Origin: RZYX01 sp036654375 | Lineage (GTDB): Bacteria; Bacillota; Clostridia; Oscillospirales; Acutalibacteraceae | Reading direction: 5' to 3' | DNA: 64,000 nucleotides | NCBI GenBank assembly: GCA_036654375.1 | Contig: JAVVSD010000007.1 | Span: 17,789 to 81,788, forward strand | Shown: positions 1-9,344 of the stretch, piece after piece | Layout of the letters: each line of letters opens with the position of its first letter | How positions within the stretch are numbered: the first letter of the stretch is position 1 | The notes under the pieces: model-generated | What the model saw: the letters and a program-made list of their open reading frames with translations, nothing else | Told to the model about the DNA's origin: nothing | Databases searched by the model: none | Made by a program: the position numbers and the translations under genes

Positions 1-633
1 TTTTTTTGATAACATTAAGAGCCTTTGGATGCTGGCAAGGATAGCAAACTGTAATGCCATCTTGTTTAATGATTCCGCACTTTTCAGCAGCAATTTTTGA
101 AATTGTGTTTCCAAGCACATCTGTGTGGTCAAGCGAAATACAAGTGATGATGCTGACAAGTGGGGTTCTGATGATATTAGTAGAATCAAGTCGTCCACCA
201 AGTCCAGTTTCAAGTACAACAATGTCGCACTCCTTAAGTGCAAAATACTTAAGTGCGATCGCGGTGATAACTTCAAACTCTGTTGGCTGAAGGTTTTGCT
301 TTGCAAGCTCACTAACCAATGGTTTAACAGAGGTCACAAGTTGTGCAATCTCATCATGCCCAATCATTTTGTTATCTATCTTAATGCGTTCACAAAAGTC
401 AATAACGAAAGGTGATGTAAAAAGCCCAGTTCTATATCCTGCATTTTGCAGAATATTTGCACACATGGTGCAAATAGAACCCTTGCCATTTGTCCCTGCG
501 GTGTGAACAAATTTAAGTTTGTTTTGTGGGTTCCCCATCAGCTCAAGCAGTGCATTGATACGGTCAAGCCCCGGACTTATTCCAAAACGCAAAAGCGAGT
601 GAATAAAGTTTATAGCTTCCTGATAATTCAAAC
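1..633 (-). CDS. folC: Folylpolyglutamate synthase / dihydrofolate synthase, N-terminal part (cut by window edge)
   Basis: FolC adds glutamate to dihydropteroate or folates using ATP in the cytoplasm. The first 211 codons are present and the gene runs off the window start. Seen in the frame: an N-terminal Mur-ligase-like start with FGISPGLDRI, the ATP loop HTAGTNGKGS, the stretch LETGLGGRLDSTN, then SLDHTDVLGNT and AAEKCGIIK, all hallmarks of FolC. The start is a TTG at 631-633, placed because a GAGGTGATT Shine-Dalgarno lies just upstream and no in-frame ATG precedes it. It sits 53 nt downstream of valS on the same strand, the usual valS-folC order in Firmicutes, so co-transcription is likely. 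Confidence 0.93.
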
Positions 634-686
634 AATCACCTCACGCAAATTTATAAAACTCGGGCTAAAAAACAGCCCCGAAATAA

Positions 687-3311
687 TTAGCCTATAGCTG
701 CTATGCTTTCATCAAGCATAGAAATTTTGTCTGCAAGCTTGGCGGCTGATTGACGCTGTCCATCAACGACTTGTGCAGGAGCCTTGCTAACAAAGTTTTC
801 GTTTGAAAGCTTTGAATTTATAAAATCAAGCTCCTTTTGTGCGGCGGCCTTTTCTTTGTTAAGCCTTGCACGCTCTGCATCAAAGTCAATAAGCTCACCC
901 ATTGGAATATATATTTTTGCATCGTTTGTAATTATGCTAACAGCACCATCAATGCTAAATCCACTTCCAACAGAAACATCGCTTGCATAAGCAAGACGCT
1001 TGATAAAGACACTGCCTGCCTCAAAAGTATCTTTAAATGAAGTGTCAATAAAAACCTGTGCCTTTTTTGAAGGAGGAACATTCATTTCTGCTCTGCGGTT
1101 GCGAATGGCACGAATGGCAGACATTATGCGTTCAAATTCTGCCTCGTCATCGGCAAAGCAAAGAGCTTCGTCAAATTCAGGATACGCAGCAGTCATTATT
1201 GTTTCTCCATCGTGAGGAAGTGTTTGCCAAATTTCTTCAGTGATAAATGGCATAAATGGATGAAGAAGCTTTAGCGTGTTTGACATTATATATATAAGAA
1301 CTGACTTTGCAGTGTCGGCTTCTGAACCGCCAGCCTGCAAACGAAGCTTGGCAATTTCGATATACCAGTCACAGAACACATCCCAAATAAAGTCATAAAG
1401 CTTTTGAACAGCAATCCCAAGCTCAAATTTGTCAAGATTATCTGTTACCTCTTTTGCGAGAGCGTTGAATCTGCTCAAAATCCATTTGTCTTCAATGGCA
1501 AGTTGAGATGGAATATGAGGCATTTCCTCTGTTTCGTCAAGATTCATAAGGATAAATCGAGCAGCGTTCCAAAGCTTGTTTGCAAAGTTACGGCTTGACT
1601 CAACACGCTCATCTGAAAAACGCATATCGTTTCCTGGACTGTTGCCTGTTGCGAGTGTAAAGCGAAGTGCATCAGCACCGTATTTTTCAATAACCTCAAG
1701 CGGGTCAATCCCGTTGCCAAGTGACTTTGACATTTTGCGTCCCTGTGAATCCCTGACAATACCATGGATAAACACAGTGTCAAAAGGCTGCTCACCAGTA
1801 TGCTCACAGGCGGAAAAAATCATTCTTGCAACCCAGAAGAAAATGATGTCATATCCTGTTACAAGTGTGCTTGTTGGATAGTAGTGTGCAAGTTCTGGAG
1901 TTTTGTCTGGCCAGCCAAGAGTTGAAAAAGGCCAAAGTGCAGATGAAAACCAAGTGTCAAGTGTGTCTGGGTCCTGCGTAAGATTTTTGCTTCCACACTT
2001 TGTGCAATGCGTTGGCTCATCGCGGCTAACGATAACTTCACCACAATCATCACAGTACCAAGCAGGGATTCTGTGTCCCCACCAAAGCTGACGAGAAATA
2101 CACCAATCTTTGATATTTTCCATCCAGTGGTAATATATTTTATCAAAACGCTCTGGAACGAATTTCACCCTTTCGTCTTTAACCATTTCAATGGCAGGCT
2201 TAGCAAGTGGCTCCATTTTAACAAACCACTGCTTGGAAATACGCGGCTCGACAATGGTGTTACATCTGTAGCAAGCACCGACATTGTGCTTCATAGGTTC
2301 GACTTTAACAAGGAAACCACCTTCTTCAAGGTCCTTGACAATTGCCTTTCTGCACTCGTATCTGTCCATGCCACAATATTTTTCACCGGCATTTTCGTTC
2401 ATCTTGCCGTCGTTAGTCATAACATCAATAATAGGCAAATCATGACGAGCACCAACCTCAAAATCGTTGGGGTCATGAGCGGGTGTGATTTTAACAACAC
2501 CTGTTCCAAAATCCATTTCAACATAATCATCTGCAACAATGGGAATTTCTTTGTTAACGAGAGGAAGAATAACGGTCTTGCCAACAAGGTGCTTATATCT
2601 GTCGTCATTTGGATTAACTGCAATGGCAGTATCTCCAAGCATTGTTTCTGGTCTTGTTGTGGCAAGATTTATATATCCACTTTCATCTGAGAGCGGGTAG
2701 CGGAGATGCCAAAATGAGCCGTCTTTTTCATCATACTCAACCTCAGCATCTGAAATAGATGTAAGGCAGTGTGGACACCAGTTGATAATACGCTCACCCT
2801 GATATATAAGTCCCTTTTCATAGAGCCTTACAAAAACTTCTTTAACAGCCTTTGAGCAACCTTCGTCAAGAGTAAAGCGCTCACGCTCCCAGTCACACGA
2901 AGAGCCAAGCTTTTTAAGCTGTTCAATAATTCTTCCGCCAAACTGGTCTTTCCATTCCCAAGCACGCTCAAGGAACTTGTCACGACCAAGGTCGTCTTTT
3001 GTAATTCCCTCTTTTGCCATAGCTTCAACAATTTTAGCCTCAGTGGCAATGGAGGCATGGTCAGTGCCTGGAATCCAGAGTGCATCAAATCCCTGCATTC
3101 TGCGATAGCGTATTAAAATGTCCTGAAGAGTATTGTCAAGAGCGTGTCCCATGTGAAGCTGACCTGTGATGTTTGGAGGAGGAATGACTATTGTGTAAGG
3201 GCTTTTATTTGTGTCAAGCTTTGCGTGAAAATAGTCACCATCAATCCAAGAGCTGTATATTCTGTCCTCAACCTCTTGTGGGTCGTAATGCTTTGCAAGT
3301 TCTTTTGCCAT
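687..3311 (-). CDS. valS: Valyl-tRNA synthetase
   Basis: Class I aminoacyl-tRNA synthetase charging tRNA-Val. The 874-residue length is normal for the family. The HIGH-type signature is HMGH at residues 53-56 (within PPPNITGQLHMGH) and the KMSKS loop is in GRKMSKSLGNG at about residue 520; between them is the CP1 editing domain with TTRPETMLGDTAIAV. Zinc-site CxxC pairs (CDDCG, CTKCG) precede the KMSKS half. A C-terminal coiled coil rich in Ala, Lys and Glu closes the protein, as in bacterial ValRS. The ATG at 3311 has an AGGAGG site. The 5' leader from the promoter is only about 65 nt, too short for a T-box. Confidence 0.98.
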   Translation of the reverse strand: MAKELAKHYDPQEVEDRIYSSWIDGDYFHAKLDTNKSPYTIVIPPPNITGQLHMGHALDNTLQDILIRYRRMQGFDALWIPGTDHASIATEAKIVEAMAKEGITKDDLGRDKFLERAWEWKDQFGGRIIEQLKKLGSSCDWERERFTLDEGCSKAVKEVFVRLYEKGLIYQGERIINWCPHCLTSISDAEVEYDEKDGSFWHLRYPLSDESGYINLATTRPETMLGDTAIAVNPNDDRYKHLVGKTVILPLVNKEIPIVADDYVEMDFGTGVVKITPAHDPNDFEVGARHDLPIIDVMTNDGKMNENAGEKYCGMDRYECRKAIVKDLEEGGFLVKVEPMKHNVGACYRCNTIVEPRISKQWFVKMEPLAKPAIEMVKDERVKFVPERFDKIYYHWMENIKDWCISRQLWWGHRIPAWYCDDCGEVIVSRDEPTHCTKCGSKNLTQDPDTLDTWFSSALWPFSTLGWPDKTPELAHYYPTSTLVTGYDIIFFWVARMIFSACEHTGEQPFDTVFIHGIVRDSQGRKMSKSLGNGIDPLEVIEKYGADALRFTLATGNSPGNDMRFSDERVESSRNFANKLWNAARFILMNLDETEEMPHIPSQLAIEDKWILSRFNALAKEVTDNLDKFELGIAVQKLYDFIWDVFCDWYIEIAKLRLQAGGSEADTAKSVLIYIMSNTLKLLHPFMPFITEEIWQTLPHDGETIMTAAYPEFDEALCFADDEAEFERIMSAIRAIRNRRAEMNVPPSKKAQVFIDTSFKDTFEAGSVFIKRLAYASDVSVGSGFSIDGAVSIITNDAKIYIPMGELIDFDAERARLNKEKAAAQKELDFINSKLSNENFVSKAPAQVVDGQRQSAAKLADKISMLDESIAAIG

Positions 3312-3382
3312 TGTTTTTCCTCCTGCGTATTTTACCTATTAAAGTATAATAATTATTATATATGTAAAATTAAATTCAGTAT

Positions 3383-3411
3383 ATTATCCCATCAGCTTTT
3401 TACTTTGTCAA
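3383..3411 (-). promoter_or_regulatory. Sigma-A promoter of valS-folC
   Basis: On the minus strand TTGACA (3406-3411) is followed after 17 nt by GATAAT (3383-3388), with transcription expected to start near 3376. It lies back to back with the murE promoter in the 190-nt divergent gap. Confidence 0.75.
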
Positions 3412-3425
3412 GATTATAAATACTA

Positions 3426-3454
3426 TTGACTTTGAAAATGGTAAAATCTATAAT
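3426..3454 (+). promoter_or_regulatory. Sigma-A promoter of murE
   Basis: TTGACT (3426-3431), a 17-nt spacer and TATAAT (3449-3454) give a near-consensus promoter. It overlaps the longest possible murE reading frame, so it rules out the TTG at 3426 as the translation start. Confidence 0.8.
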
Positions 3455-3503
3455 TGGTAGCAACAACCAAAATAAAATTACACATCAAAATGGGAGTCAT
3501 ATT

Positions 3504-4970
3504 ATGCTTTTACAACAGGTTCTTGAGTCAGTTGAATATTCAGGAAAACCACCTCTCGATATGGAGATAGAGGATATTGCCTACAGCTCGAAAAAAGCGG
3601 GCAACAATATTCTTTTTGTCTGTCTTAACGGTTCACGGGTGGATGGACACAATTTTGCACCTGATGCGTATGAAAAGGGCTGCCGTATATTCATCTGTCA
3701 GCATGAAATTTCGCTTCCTAAGGATTCTTTTATAATAATTGTTAAAAATTCGAGGGCGGTTCTTGCAACAATTTCTGCAAACTTTTTTTGTCACCCGTCC
3801 AAAAAGCTTGCAGTTATAGGAGTTACGGGTACAAAAGGAAAGACAACAATAGTGCATATTGTTAAGGATATGTTGGATAGCTGTGGCATAAAGACAGGGC
3901 GTATTGGCACAGTTGGTGCAAGCTATGGAAATGTTACACGAGCAACTGTTAACACAACACCTGAATCATACGAAACGCAAAAGCTTCTTTATGAGATGGT
4001 CAATGATGGATGCAAGGCGGTTGCAATGGAGGTTTCGTCCATTGGAGTAAAAGCACATAGAATAGATAACATAAAATTTGCAATTGGAATATTTACAAAC
4101 ATTTCACCAGACCATATCGGTGGACACGAGCATGAAAGTTTTGAGGAATATTACAGCTGGAAAAAAGCCTTTTTTGATATGTGTGATGTTGCAATAGGCT
4201 GTGCCGATGACGAGGCAACGCAAGATATGATTGAAAAATGCTCTGAAAAGTTGCTCTATGGGCTGGACAAAGTTGCAAACTTTAAAGCGAGCAATGTAAG
4301 ACCATTTAAGAGCAACAGTTTTCTTGGAACATCTTTTGACCTTGACTATAATGGAAAGCAGTATTATGACATGAAGATTAGTCTTCCCGGTGACTATAGT
4401 GTATATAATGCACTGGCTGCAATAGCAGTTTGCAGCAGGTTGGGAATTGATATTGAAAGTGTGCGTAAGCCGCTTTCACAGGTGTCAGTAAGTGGCCGAA
4501 CAGAGCCGGTATTGATTAGTGATGAGTGCAGCGTTATAATAGATTACGCGCATAACGGAGCAAGCCTCAGACAAGTGCTTGAAACTATGCGTAAATACAG
4601 CCCCAATCGCATTATATGTCTGTTTGGAAGCGTCGGCGACAGGGCTCAGCTTCGCAGGAAAGAGATGGGTGTCGTAGCAGGTCAACTGTGTGATTTGTCA
4701 ATAATAACATCAGACGACCCAAACTTTGAAAATCCAGAAAATATAGCAAAAGAAATTGCAGGATATATTGAGCAGTCTGGTGGTAAATATGATATTATCA
4801 TAGACAGGGAACAAGCAATAGATTATGCAGTTCAGGTTTTGCAAAAAGGGGATATGCTTATTCTTGCTGGCAAGGGACATGAAAGTTACCAGAAGGTCAA
4901 GGGAGAGCTTATTCCGATAAATGAGCGTGAATGTGCAATAAAGGCTCTTAAAAGCCGAAATATAATATAG
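3504..4970 (+). CDS. murE: UDP-MurNAc-tripeptide synthetase (MurE ligase)
   Basis: Adds the third stem-peptide residue to UDP-MurNAc-L-Ala-D-Glu. The 488-residue product has the Mur ligase order: N-terminal UDP-binding domain, ATP loop GVTGTKGKTT near residue 110, central TTPES and ISPDHIGGH, and C-terminal ligase domain with IIDYAHNG and LFGSVGDR. The DNPR motif that holds meso-diaminopimelate in DAP-adding enzymes reads DDPN here, and the next gene is a FemAB transferase that would act on a lysine side chain, so L-lysine is a reasonable substrate guess. The ATG at 3504 has GGGAG seven nt upstream; a longer in-frame start at 3426 would place the promoter inside the gene. Confidence 0.93.
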   Translation: MLLQQVLESVEYSGKPPLDMEIEDIAYSSKKAGNNILFVCLNGSRVDGHNFAPDAYEKGCRIFICQHEISLPKDSFIIIVKNSRAVLATISANFFCHPSKKLAVIGVTGTKGKTTIVHIVKDMLDSCGIKTGRIGTVGASYGNVTRATVNTTPESYETQKLLYEMVNDGCKAVAMEVSSIGVKAHRIDNIKFAIGIFTNISPDHIGGHEHESFEEYYSWKKAFFDMCDVAIGCADDEATQDMIEKCSEKLLYGLDKVANFKASNVRPFKSNSFLGTSFDLDYNGKQYYDMKISLPGDYSVYNALAAIAVCSRLGIDIESVRKPLSQVSVSGRTEPVLISDECSVIIDYAHNGASLRQVLETMRKYSPNRIICLFGSVGDRAQLRRKEMGVVAGQLCDLSIITSDDPNFENPENIAKEIAGYIEQSGGKYDIIIDREQAIDYAVQVLQKGDMLILAGKGHESYQKVKGELIPINERECAIKALKSRNII

Positions 4971-4993
4971 ATATAGGGAAACGGTATATTGAA

Positions 4994-6331
4994 ATGTATG
5001 AGTTCAAAATAGAAAATGATTTAAATGCGTTTGATGAGTTTGTAGTAGCAAATGGTGGCTCTTTTCTCCAATGCTCAAAATGGCCAAAGGTTAAGGAAGC
5101 ATGGAGTCCGCTGTTCTACAGTGGCTTTTTTGGCGAAGAGCGTGTGCTTACCTGCCTCGTTCTTGTTCGAAAGCTACCAGGTGCAGGTTCTATATGGTAC
5201 ATTTCCTGTGGAACAATCAGCGACTATAATAATGAAGAGCTACAGCAAGAATTTGCAAAGTTTATTAAAGCTGAAATGAAAAGGGAAAAGGCAACCTGCG
5301 CAATAATTGACCCGCTAATTCCATTAAGAATAAATGGAAAGGATTGTGAGGAAGGTCTTAAGGCTCACAGCGTTCTCACAAAATGCGGATATGAGCTGAA
5401 TAGCAATATAGAAACATATACCTATAAGCACCCAGTTCAGATGTTCTTAAAGCTAAAGGACGAAAATGGGCAGTCAATCCCGTGCGACAAAATCCTTAGG
5501 CACTGCGAAAAGGGCGTTAGATATAGCGTTCGTATAGGCACACAACGCGGTCTTACCACGCAGATGTATAAATACGAAGATATTGAGAACAATTCTCGAT
5601 TATTACAGGACTTTATGAGTGTTATGCATGACACCTCGGACAGAAATAATTTTGTTGAGCGTGATTCGGAATATTGTAAAAATCTTATGAGCGCGTTCAA
5701 GGAGAACACAGATATCACAATAGTTTACTATGACAAAGAGCTTGATGAACAGCTTGAAAATCAAAGACAGATAAAAAAGAAAGATGCAATAAAGGCACTT
5801 GAAACAGCACCAGAAAAAAAGATAAGAGGACTTAAAGACGAAATCGAAGCAATAGATAAAAATACGCATAGCTATGAAGCTCGAATGGCAGAAACGACGG
5901 AGTATCCTCCAAATGCAAAGATACCTGTAGCAGGCGGTTTGACATTGCGTTACGCTGGAGTTGGCTCTTGCCTTTTTGGTGGAACAAGGAATATCGTCAG
6001 GAACAACACCCGCTCAAGTCACTACTTGAATTATCTCAGAATTTGTAAAAGCATTGAAGAGGGATGTGATATTCACGACCTTGGATATGTGCTTGTAAAA
6101 TCTCCAAAGCTTACAAAAGATGGAACCCTTGGGCCACTTGAGCCAGCAGAGAATTTTGTTGGCATCAGTGAATTTAAAAAAAGCTTTGGTGCAGATTATT
6201 ATGAGTTTATCGGCGAGTATATTCTTGTCAGTGACAAATTTAAGTATTGGCTCTACAGTGGGCTAATGCCAAAAGCAAAAAAAGTAAAAATGAAAATTGT
6301 TAAGTCCATGAGAAGAATGAAGGGACAGTAA
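4994..6331 (+). CDS. FemAB-family peptidyltransferase (interpeptide bridge formation)
   Basis: FemX/FemAB/MurM proteins transfer an amino acid from aminoacyl-tRNA to the side-chain amine of the third stem-peptide residue of lipid II. The 445-residue length is typical. Seen: an N-terminal GNAT-like half beginning FDEFVVANGGSFLQCSKWPKVK, a Lys/Glu-rich coiled-coil arm at about residues 250-300, then the second GNAT-like half with YAGVGSCLFGG and NYLRICKSIEEGCD. It lies 23 nt after murE and shares its promoter, which ties it to stem-peptide synthesis. The amino acid added cannot be read from sequence. Confidence 0.88.
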   Translation: MYEFKIENDLNAFDEFVVANGGSFLQCSKWPKVKEAWSPLFYSGFFGEERVLTCLVLVRKLPGAGSIWYISCGTISDYNNEELQQEFAKFIKAEMKREKATCAIIDPLIPLRINGKDCEEGLKAHSVLTKCGYELNSNIETYTYKHPVQMFLKLKDENGQSIPCDKILRHCEKGVRYSVRIGTQRGLTTQMYKYEDIENNSRLLQDFMSVMHDTSDRNNFVERDSEYCKNLMSAFKENTDITIVYYDKELDEQLENQRQIKKKDAIKALETAPEKKIRGLKDEIEAIDKNTHSYEARMAETTEYPPNAKIPVAGGLTLRYAGVGSCLFGGTRNIVRNNTRSSHYLNYLRICKSIEEGCDIHDLGYVLVKSPKLTKDGTLGPLEPAENFVGISEFKKSFGADYYEFIGEYILVSDKFKYWLYSGLMPKAKKVKMKIVKSMRRMKGQ

Positions 6332-6384
6332 TTTTGCATTTTAATAAATAGAGATAAAATATGAGCGACATATATTTTAAAAGT

Positions 6385-6415
6385 AAGGTGAGAGTGAAAA
6401 CTCTCGCCTTTTTTT
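6385..6415 (+). terminator. Intrinsic terminator after the murE-fem operon
   Basis: GGTGAGAGT, loop gaaa, ACTCTCGCC (one G-T wobble) followed by a run of T. Confidence 0.9.
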
Positions 6416-6688
6416 GTAGTTTTAGGTTTGCAGATAAAAATGAACAAGAGATGGAAAATACAGGATATTTTTATGTAAATGAGTTATTTTTCTTTTAAAT
6501 AAAGCATATTTCAAATATTTTTAAAAATCAAACTCAAATAATTAAATGAATTAGCAAATTAAAACCAAAAACAGATTTACTCAACAAACGCTATAACTAC
6601 TTGTTTTGTACGGCGATGATACTTGTAACAATTATAATAATAGTTATATTATATTCTAATAATTCAATTTGCTGATGCAAAAGCTACC

Positions 6689-6717
6689 TTGACAATAAAC
6701 AGAATATTTTATAAAAT
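6689..6717 (+). promoter_or_regulatory. Sigma-A promoter of the purine permease
   Basis: TTGACA (6689-6694), 17 nt, TAAAAT (6712-6717); the gene start lies about 65 nt downstream of the expected transcription start. Confidence 0.65.
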
Positions 6718-6788
6718 TTCCTTATACTACTAAATCTTACAAAATTATACATTCGGTAAGGTTGGTAAAAAGAGGAGGATAAGGAATA

Positions 6789-8129
6789 ATGGAGAAATTG
6801 TTCAAGCTTAAAGAGAACAATACCACCGTAAGAACAGAAATAATTGCTGGTCTTACAACATTTTTCACAATGGCTTACATAATTTTTGTAAACCAAACAT
6901 TTCTTGGTGAGGGAACACCAGTTGGGATGCCAAATATTGCAGTAATGACTGCTACTTGCCTGTCGGCGTGCTTTGGAACATATCTTATAGGAATTTTGAC
7001 AAACTACCCACTGGCACAGGCGCCGGGAATGGGACTCAATGCAGTGTTTTGCTACACGATGTGTCTTAGCATGGGGCTTTCATGGCAGTCAGCACTTGCG
7101 GCTGTATTCATTGCAGGCATATTCTTTATAATCATCACAGTAACAGGAATACGCAAAGTCATTGTTGATGCTATTCCGCTTACACTTAAAAAAGCAATAT
7201 CAGCTGGTATCGGTTTGTTTATTGCTCTTATCGGATTTAACAATGCTGGACTTCTTTCAAGCGAAAATGGCACAATCATCGGAATGGGTTCACTCGCAGT
7301 TCCAACAACACTTCTTGCACTTTTCGGACTTGTGCTGACCATTGTTTTGATTATTGCAAAGGTTCCAGGTGGTCTTTTCATTTCAATCATCGGAACATCA
7401 GTAGTTGGATGTATTCTTCAATTCGCTTTCAAAATTAACATGGGAATTACAATGCCAACAAGCTGGGTTCCACATGTTGACTTTTCAACATTCGGTGCTT
7501 GTTTCTCAGGATTCAGGACACTGTTTGCAACTCCAGCACTTGCCCTTGTTTCGGTAATGATAACGCTTGTCCTTGTTGATATGTTCGACACAATAGGAAC
7601 TCTTATCGGAGCAGCTAACAAGGCAGGATTTCTTGATGAAGACGGAAACCTTCCAAAAGTTGAAAAGGCAATGCTCGCAGACGCAGTTGCAACTTCAGTT
7701 GGTGCAGTTTTCGGAACATCAACAGTAACAACATATGTTGAGTCAACTGCTGGCATTTCAGCAGGCGGAAGAACAGGACTAACATCAATAACAACAGGAA
7801 CTTGCTTCTTGTTTGCCTTGCTTCTTTCACCAATCCTTGGCTTTGTTCCAACAGCTGCAACAGCACCAATACTCATTGTTGTTGGCATTATGATGTGCAG
7901 TGCGCTTAAGGATATTGACTGGGATGACCTTGCAATTGCAATCCCATCATTTATTACAATTATAACAATGCCTCTTTTCTACTCAATAACAGAAGGACTT
8001 GCATTTGGATTTATTTCTTATATTGTTGTTATGATAGCATCAAAGAGAATCAAGGAAATCCATCCAGTAATGTATGTTATTGTTGCACTTTTCATTGTTA
8101 AATATATTCTTACATTCGCAAAGTTTTAA
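6789..8129 (+). CDS. NCS2/AzgA-type purine (adenine, guanine, hypoxanthine) permease
   Basis: Integral membrane proton-coupled nucleobase transporter. The 446 residues show the family start (TVRTEIIAGLTTFFTMAYIIFVNQ), the first conserved NCS2 loop QAPGMGLNAVF, the acidic segment LVDMFDTIGTLIGAANKAG, and TTYVESTAGISAGGRTGL, which is diagnostic for the AzgA/PbuG branch rather than UraA/xanthine permeases. About a dozen hydrophobic segments run to the C terminus. AGGAGG lies 10 nt before the ATG. Monocistronic, with its own promoter and terminator. The exact base imported cannot be told from the sequence. Confidence 0.93.
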   Translation: MEKLFKLKENNTTVRTEIIAGLTTFFTMAYIIFVNQTFLGEGTPVGMPNIAVMTATCLSACFGTYLIGILTNYPLAQAPGMGLNAVFCYTMCLSMGLSWQSALAAVFIAGIFFIIITVTGIRKVIVDAIPLTLKKAISAGIGLFIALIGFNNAGLLSSENGTIIGMGSLAVPTTLLALFGLVLTIVLIIAKVPGGLFISIIGTSVVGCILQFAFKINMGITMPTSWVPHVDFSTFGACFSGFRTLFATPALALVSVMITLVLVDMFDTIGTLIGAANKAGFLDEDGNLPKVEKAMLADAVATSVGAVFGTSTVTTYVESTAGISAGGRTGLTSITTGTCFLFALLLSPILGFVPTAATAPILIVVGIMMCSALKDIDWDDLAIAIPSFITIITMPLFYSITEGLAFGFISYIVVMIASKRIKEIHPVMYVIVALFIVKYILTFAKF

Positions 8130-8152
8130 GCAATAAACATCAAAAAGAAACC

Positions 8153-8193
8153 AAAAGAGAGCTTGATAAATCATCAGGTTCTCTTTTCTTTTT
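8153..8193 (+). terminator. Intrinsic terminator after the purine permease
   Basis: AAAAGAGA pairs with TCTCTTTT around a partly paired ~20-nt loop, followed by T-rich sequence. Confidence 0.8.
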
Positions 8194-8194
8194 G

Positions 8195-8222
8195 TTGCAA
8201 ATCATTCAAATAGTGGTATAAT
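8195..8222 (+). promoter_or_regulatory. Promoter of ilvE with extended -10
   Basis: TTGCAA (8195-8200), 16 nt, TATAAT (8217-8222), preceded by TGG (extended -10 TGn). It begins inside the tail of the preceding terminator. Confidence 0.75.
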
Positions 8223-8266
8223 ATTATACATAAAAAATCAAGAGGTAAACTCAAGGAGTGATAACC

Positions 8267-9337
8267 ATGCAAGAAATTAAAATTGAACGCACAAAAACAC
8301 CAAGAACAAAACCAGCTGACCAAAGCAAACTCGGCTTTGGCAATTACTATACAGATCATATGTTCATTATGAACTATGACGAGGGCGAAGGCTGGCACGA
8401 TGCAAGAATAGTGCCTTATCAGCCAATCGCTCTTGACCCTGCTGCAATGTGTCTGCATTATGGTCAAGAAGTTTTTGAGGGAATGAAAGCATACAGAACA
8501 GCGGAGAATGGAGTCCTTTTGTTCAGACCAGAGAAGAATATGGCAAGAATGAATCTTTCAAATGACCGTCTGTGTATTCCTGCAATTGATGAGGAATTTG
8601 CAGTTAAGGCTATTAAAGAGCTTGTAAAGGTTGACGAAGATTGGATTCCAACTCTTGAAGGAACTTCTCTTTACATACGCCCTTTCATCATTGGAGTTGA
8701 TGCTCATGTTGGCGTTCATCCTGCAAACCACCTTCTTTTCATTGTAATTCTTTCGCCTGTTGGAGCATACTATCCAGAGGGAATTAATCCTGTTAAAATT
8801 TTTGTTGAGTCGAACTATGTAAGAGCTGTTAGAGGCGGAATGGGCTTCACAAAGACAGGCGGAAACTATGCAGCATCTCTTAAAGCACAGGACGAAGCTT
8901 CAAAAATGGGATATACACAGGTGCTTTGGCTCGATGGTGTCGAGAGAAAGTATATTGAAGAAGTTGGCACTATGAATGTCTTTTTCATTATTGACGATGA
9001 AGTTATTACCCCTGCACTTCAGGGCAGTATCCTTGGTGGAGTTACTCGTATGTCATGCGTTGAGATGCTTCGTTCATGGGGACTCAAAGTAAGTGAGAGA
9101 GCAATCTCAATCGAAGAAGTTGCAAAAGCAGCTGACGAAGGCAGGCTTAAAGAGGCTTTTGGAAGCGGCACAGCAGCAGTTATTTCACCAATCGGAGAGC
9201 TTTGTTGGAACGATAAAATTATGAAAATCAACGACGGCAAAATTGGAGAAATTTCTCAAAAACTTTATGATAATCTTACCGGACTTCAGTGGGGAAAATT
9301 GCCGGATACTTTTGGATGGACAGTAAAGGTTGACTGA
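8267..9337 (+). CDS. ilvE: Branched-chain amino acid aminotransferase
   Basis: PLP-dependent fold-type IV enzyme interconverting branched-chain 2-oxoacids and Leu, Ile or Val. The 356 residues match the longer IlvE group. Seen: LHYGQEVFEGMKAYR, LYIRPFIIGVD, the PLP-lysine region TKTGGNYAASLKAQ, VEEVGTMNVFF (as IEEVGTMN) and the phosphate-binding turn GSGTAAVISPIG. The ATG at 8267 follows AAGGAG by nine nt; the in-frame GTG at 8258 overlaps that Shine-Dalgarno and is unlikely. The following pseudouridine synthase starts 7 nt later, so the two are co-transcribed. Confidence 0.94.
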   Translation: MQEIKIERTKTPRTKPADQSKLGFGNYYTDHMFIMNYDEGEGWHDARIVPYQPIALDPAAMCLHYGQEVFEGMKAYRTAENGVLLFRPEKNMARMNLSNDRLCIPAIDEEFAVKAIKELVKVDEDWIPTLEGTSLYIRPFIIGVDAHVGVHPANHLLFIVILSPVGAYYPEGINPVKIFVESNYVRAVRGGMGFTKTGGNYAASLKAQDEASKMGYTQVLWLDGVERKYIEEVGTMNVFFIIDDEVITPALQGSILGGVTRMSCVEMLRSWGLKVSERAISIEEVAKAADEGRLKEAFGSGTAAVISPIGELCWNDKIMKINDGKIGEISQKLYDNLTGLQWGKLPDTFGWTVKVD

Positions 9338-9344
9338 TTAGCCT

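Larger units (their letters stand above)
6332..6788. other. Intergenic region before the purine permease
   Basis: About 450 nt without a gene. It holds the terminator at 6385-6415 and the promoter at 6689-6717. Between them the DNA is very A+T-rich. ATAACTA near 6592 and TAGTTAT near 6644 form a loose inverted pair. The conserved core of a purine riboswitch was looked for and not found. Confidence 0.5.

Noticed and set aside
2007..2690. 227-codon plus-strand frame inside valS
   Set aside because: Antisense to the well-supported valS frame, Cys/Phe/Asn-rich composition typical of a shadow, no ribosome site.
3312..3425. T-box leader before valS
   Set aside because: The promoter lies too close to the gene; no T-box sequence seen.
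3426..3503. 26-codon N-terminal extension of murE
   Set aside because: Contains the TTGACT-17-TATAAT promoter and precedes the real Shine-Dalgarno.
6420..6788. Purine riboswitch before the nucleobase permease
   Set aside because: The conserved junction sequences of the purine aptamer are not present in the leader.
7418..7888. 156-codon minus-strand frame inside the purine permease
   Set aside because: Mirror of the membrane-protein codons; low-complexity Ala/Ser/Thr/Val product with no family.
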